A DNA stretch of 64,000 nucleotides from Aquabacterium sp. GTDB lineage: Bacteria; Pseudomonadota; Gammaproteobacteria; Burkholderiales; Burkholderiaceae_C. Under the pieces are notes generated by a model that made no database searches, was not told the origin of the DNA, and saw only the letters and a list, made by a program, of their open reading frames with translations. Positions 61,197 through 64,000 of this stretch are shown here, in pieces; the first letter of the stretch is position 1, and every line of letters begins with the position of its first letter. Where the stretch lies: NCBI RefSeq assembly GCF_029946005.1, contig NZ_JAQSDR010000037.1, positions 92,991 through 156,990 on the forward strand, given 5' to 3'. The position numbers and the translations under genes are program-made.

Positions 61197-62510
61197 TTAC
61201 CAGCAAATGCCCTGGTAGCGACCGGCCTCGGACCGACCGCTGGTGATTCTCACGAAATCAACCACCATTTGATGAGGCTGTATCTTGCTCAAAATGTCTT
61301 TGAACTCAGGCGCGTCATTGCCAATGAGAATGACTTCTGCATGAGCAAGGATGTCGTCAATGTTATCCACCATCAGGCGAGATATGTGCGGGATGTGGTT
61401 CAAAATATAATCACGGTTTGACCCGGTGATGCTGGCGATCGACACATTCTTATCGTAAAGGCGCAAGTCGTAGCCCTTGCCGATCAATGTTTCAATGACT
61501 TCGACAACGGGGCTTTCACGCAAATCATCGGTGCCCGCCTTGAAGCTGAAGCCTAAAACGCCGATCTTCCTTTTGCCATGCTCCGTCAGCATCTTGATGC
61601 CGCGCTGAACCTGCAAATGGTTTCCCGGCAATATTGAATTCAGGATGGGTGTCTCAACATCCAGGGTTTTGGCCTTGTAGGTCAGCGCCCGGACATCCTT
61701 GGGCAAGCAAGATCCCCCGAAGGCAAAACCGGGCTTCAGGTAATAAGAAGACAGATTCAGCTTGTGATCGTGGCAGAAAATGTCCATCACCTTGTGGCCG
61801 TCAATATCCAGAGATTTGCAGATATTGCCAATTTCATTGGCAAAACCCACTTTCAAGGCATGCCACACATTGTCGGTGTATTTAACCATTTCCGCCGATG
61901 CGACATCGGTTCGGATCAATGGAGCGTCCATGTTCGCGTAGATTTCCGCCAAAAGGGCGCCACTTCGGCTGTCCGTTTCACCAATCACGGTTTTTGGGGG
62001 TTGGTAATAATCGTGAACCGCTGTGCCTTCGCGCAGGAATTCAGGGTTGTTGCAAACGCCAAAGTCCACGCCTGCAGTTTTGCCGGAACTGGCTTCCAGC
62101 GTTGGAATCACGATGTCCTTCATCGTTCCCGGCAGCATGGTTGAGCGCGCCACGACGATGTGAAAGCTTGTTTTCTGGGCAATCGCGGCACCGATTTCCT
62201 CGCAGACCCGGCGCACATAGGTCAGGTCAAGGCTCCCGTTGAGCTGGCTGGGCGTGCCCACGCAGATCAGCGAAATATCGGAATTGTTCACGGCCTCGGC
62301 CACGTTGGTGGTGGCGCTGAGTCGCCCATCGCGAACACAGGTCGCGATGATGTCGCCGATGTCCTTCTCGACGATTGGAGAGACCCCTTCGTTGATCAAC
62401 TTGACCTTGGCCGCGTTGGAGTCAACACCGATGACGCGGTGGCCGTCATTGGCCAAACAGCCCGCTGATACTGCACCGACATATCCAAGGCCGAAAATAC
62501 TGATGTTCAT
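61197..62510 (-). CDS. algD: GDP-mannose 6-dehydrogenase-like nucleotide-sugar dehydrogenase
   Basis: The 437-residue enzyme oxidises a nucleotide hexose to the uronic acid with two NAD+. It starts MNISIFGLGYVGAVSAGCLA (Rossmann motif), has the Glu in NNPEFLREGTA and the catalytic Cys in FAFGGSCLPKDVRAL, the form found in GDP-mannose dehydrogenase AlgD. The C-terminal UDP/GDP-binding domain is intact. The ATG at 62510 gives the AlgD length; the track TTG at 62525 is unneeded. By motif GDP-mannuronate is the predicted product, but UDP-sugar dehydrogenases are close relatives. Confidence 0.85.
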   Translation of the reverse strand: MNISIFGLGYVGAVSAGCLANDGHRVIGVDSNAAKVKLINEGVSPIVEKDIGDIIATCVRDGRLSATTNVAEAVNNSDISLICVGTPSQLNGSLDLTYVRRVCEEIGAAIAQKTSFHIVVARSTMLPGTMKDIVIPTLEASSGKTAGVDFGVCNNPEFLREGTAVHDYYQPPKTVIGETDSRSGALLAEIYANMDAPLIRTDVASAEMVKYTDNVWHALKVGFANEIGNICKSLDIDGHKVMDIFCHDHKLNLSSYYLKPGFAFGGSCLPKDVRALTYKAKTLDVETPILNSILPGNHLQVQRGIKMLTEHGKRKIGVLGFSFKAGTDDLRESPVVEVIETLIGKGYDLRLYDKNVSIASITGSNRDYILNHIPHISRLMVDNIDDILAHAEVILIGNDAPEFKDILSKIQPHQMVVDFVRITSGRSEAGRYQGICW

Positions 62511-62544
62511 TTTCAAATCACTCAAGGGTTGAAGGCGGTTAAAT

Positions 62545-63798
62545 TTAGTGGCGTGACGATGGGTTCATGGCCTTGTCGCAAAGTTGGTCGAATTGATCAA
62601 CCGCGGTGCGCCAAGAGAATTTTTCACTCACCATGTGCTTCCCAGCATCGCCCATTGCGCGAGCCGTTGGTGGATTCTGAAGTAAAGCAAGCACTCGTTG
62701 CGAGAAAATGTTGGCATCGTCGGCGACATGGATGTTGACGCCGTCTTGAACGGGCAGGCCTTCGGCGCCGATGGTGGATGAAACCACGGGGATTCCCATG
62801 GCCATCGCTTCAAAAATCTTGATGCGGGTGCCACCCCCCACGCGCAGTGGGACCACGGACACCGTGGCTTTGCTCATGTAAGGCCGAACATCATCCACCG
62901 TTCCGGTGACTTTAATGCTGGGATCCAGTGCGGACAGTGCCACGATGGCGGGGGTGGGATTGCGACCAATGATGGTCAGGCGCACATCCGGACATTGATT
63001 TTTAATGAGGGGGTAGACATTTTTGGTGAATTCTAGGATGCCATCTATATTGGGCATCCAATCCATCGAGCCCAGAAAAACAATGTGCTTGGGCTCAGGG
63101 GCGTATTCAATTTCTGAGAAAAATTCGGTGTTGACCCCGGTGGGGACGTGGCCGAGCACATTGCGAAGCTTGAATTCATCCTGAAAGCGGAGGGCGTCGT
63201 CTTCGCTGACGGCAATGACCCCCTTGAACTTGGCGCATGTCTCCTGCTCGAAGCGATGGTAACGCTTCCATTGGATACGCATGTAGGTTTTCAAAAGGAT
63301 GTTCTTGGCGGATTCAAAGTGGCGTTTCCATATCTGACTTTCAACATTGTGTTGAAAGACGATGATTTTGGAAGGGCTGATTCCGGAATCCAGAATATTG
63401 GGGGTCATTGACAGAAAATCTGCGATGACGATGTCGTAGTTGTTTTTCTTTTCAAGGGCCGCAATCTCTTGGGTTGCTTTGGCGCTTCGGTATTTGTCAA
63501 TGACGTAAGGGTCTTTTGAAAAAAAGAGATTCTTAAGCGCGCTGATTTTGAATTTTAAACTGCTTTTTGGTTGGTCCTGCCATGGAACCCAGGTCTGCTT
63601 GCTGGAATAGGTCAAGGCATGTTCTTTGGCGGCTTGCGGCATGCCTTGTGGAAACAAGGCCAAATAGGTGATGTCGTGTCGAGTGTGCCACTCCTTCAGC
63701 ATCTGGAAGGTGCGGATTTTTCCGCCTGAATCCAATGGGTATAAAGGATCTGCTTTAATCCAAAGTATTTTTTTGGGGGAATGTTTGTTATTCGACAT
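62545..63798 (-). CDS. Glycosyltransferase family 4 (TIGR03087-like, EPS-associated)
   Basis: The 417-residue protein begins with KILWIKADPLYPLDSGGKIRTFQML, a signature I associate with the PEP-CTERM/EpsH-associated GT4 group. Later motifs include FQHNVESQIWKR, HIVFLGSMDWMPNIDG and the donor-site region PLRVGGGTRIKIFEAMAMGIPVVSS. It is followed by the dehydrogenase after 34 bases and by GT2, a three-gene minus-strand operon. Local G+C is lower than in neighbouring housekeeping genes. It is expected to add a sugar to the lipid-linked repeat unit. Confidence 0.88.
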   Translation of the reverse strand: MSNNKHSPKKILWIKADPLYPLDSGGKIRTFQMLKEWHTRHDITYLALFPQGMPQAAKEHALTYSSKQTWVPWQDQPKSSLKFKISALKNLFFSKDPYVIDKYRSAKATQEIAALEKKNNYDIVIADFLSMTPNILDSGISPSKIIVFQHNVESQIWKRHFESAKNILLKTYMRIQWKRYHRFEQETCAKFKGVIAVSEDDALRFQDEFKLRNVLGHVPTGVNTEFFSEIEYAPEPKHIVFLGSMDWMPNIDGILEFTKNVYPLIKNQCPDVRLTIIGRNPTPAIVALSALDPSIKVTGTVDDVRPYMSKATVSVVPLRVGGGTRIKIFEAMAMGIPVVSSTIGAEGLPVQDGVNIHVADDANIFSQRVLALLQNPPTARAMGDAGKHMVSEKFSWRTAVDQFDQLCDKAMNPSSRH

Positions 63799-63941
63799 AT
63801 AAAAGCCGCATGCCTATGACAGTTGGTGTGGCAGGCTCGTATTCTAGCGATAATGTGGACGCAAGGCGATTGCAAGAATGGGGGTTGACACACCTGCATC
63901 ATTCATTCTTCTTCAGCGCCCTTGCCTGTATTTTCACCAAG

Positions 63942-64000
63942 TTAGTTGTCGCGTCCCGTGTGATCATGTACCCATTCGTAGCTGGGCACTATTCCGGGCA
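63942..64000 (-). CDS. Possible C-terminus of a gene continuing outside the window
   Basis: Minus-strand translation from the right edge gives PGIVPSYEWVHDHTGRDN and then a TAA. It is open for only 19 codons and shows no diagnostic motif. A second frame is also open briefly, so this is tentative. If real, the gene would be the upstream member of the sugar operon. Confidence 0.25.
   Translation of the reverse strand, partial: PGIVPSYEWVHDHTGRDN

Noticed and set aside
1-64000. tRNA, rRNA, insertion sequences, prophage, toxin-antitoxin or restriction genes
   Set aside because: None recognised on reading both strands; a tRNAscan or IS search would settle it.

Overview
The window looks like a chromosomal segment of a betaproteobacterium of the order Burkholderiales, probably close to the Comamonadaceae or the Leptothrix/Rubrivivax group. 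The evidence is a G+C-rich sequence, a nadB / nadC / nadA set, a class I phaC-phaA-phaB operon, and ubiC-pgeF and lexA-type neighbourhoods in which most proteins read as typical of that group. No tRNA, rRNA, CRISPR array, transposase or phage gene was recognised. The species cannot be named from sequence alone.

Layout, left to right. 1-6.05 kb is housekeeping: a partial quinone oxidoreductase, a zinc metallopeptidase, NAD biosynthesis (nadB on plus, nadC and nadA on minus) and a small ComFB-like protein. 6.1-10.8 kb is a four-gene minus-strand operon for lipid-linked sugar handling: flippase-like protein, GT2, ArnT-like GT39 and PAP2 phosphatase. 10.9-36.4 kb is a large exopolysaccharide locus. 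Its minus-strand core operon reads Wza-like exporter, Wzz-like chain-length protein, tyrosine autokinase, outer-membrane barrel, an ATPase/epimerase fusion, a deacetylase and the priming sugar transferase, and it lies behind a good sigma-54 promoter match. The rest of the locus holds a Wzx flippase, several glycosyltransferases, two acetyltransferases, an O-antigen-ligase-like polymerase and two unusual Thr-rich surface lipoproteins. The gene set resembles exosortase A (XrtA)/PEP-CTERM-associated EPS loci, but no exosortase or PEP-CTERM protein is inside the window.

36.4-45.2 kb is a Lap-type adhesin secretion and retention system: LapE-like TolC with an extra C-terminal NTF2-like domain, LapG protease, degenerate GGDEF/EAL receptor LapD, LapC and LapB. 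The giant adhesin itself is not here. 45.2-47.4 kb carries a Nudix hydrolase, ubiC, pgeF and a small membrane protein. 47.5-51.3 kb is the polyhydroxybutyrate operon phaC-phaA-phaB, closed by a terminator. 51.4-53.5 kb holds a small protein, lexA and a divergent asparaginase, with two LexA boxes between the last two. 53.6-55.8 kb is a compact set of three exported proteins: cupredoxin-like, lipoprotein truncated haemoglobin and DUF3034. 55.8-60.5 kb is a MacA-MacB-outer membrane factor export system. 60.5-63.8 kb is a minus-strand sugar cluster (GT4, GDP-mannose-dehydrogenase-like enzyme, GT2), apparently part of a second polysaccharide locus running off the right edge.

Together the window is dominated by envelope and surface functions (polysaccharide assembly, lipid glycosylation, regulated adhesin retention) interspersed with core metabolism. 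The strongest candidates for something undescribed are the ATPase/epimerase fusion with an apparently disabled epimerase half, the TolC-NTF2 fusion, the exported globin/cupredoxin/DUF3034 module, and the pair of Thr-rich lipoproteins embedded in the EPS locus. All domain calls are by eye from motifs; no database search was run.
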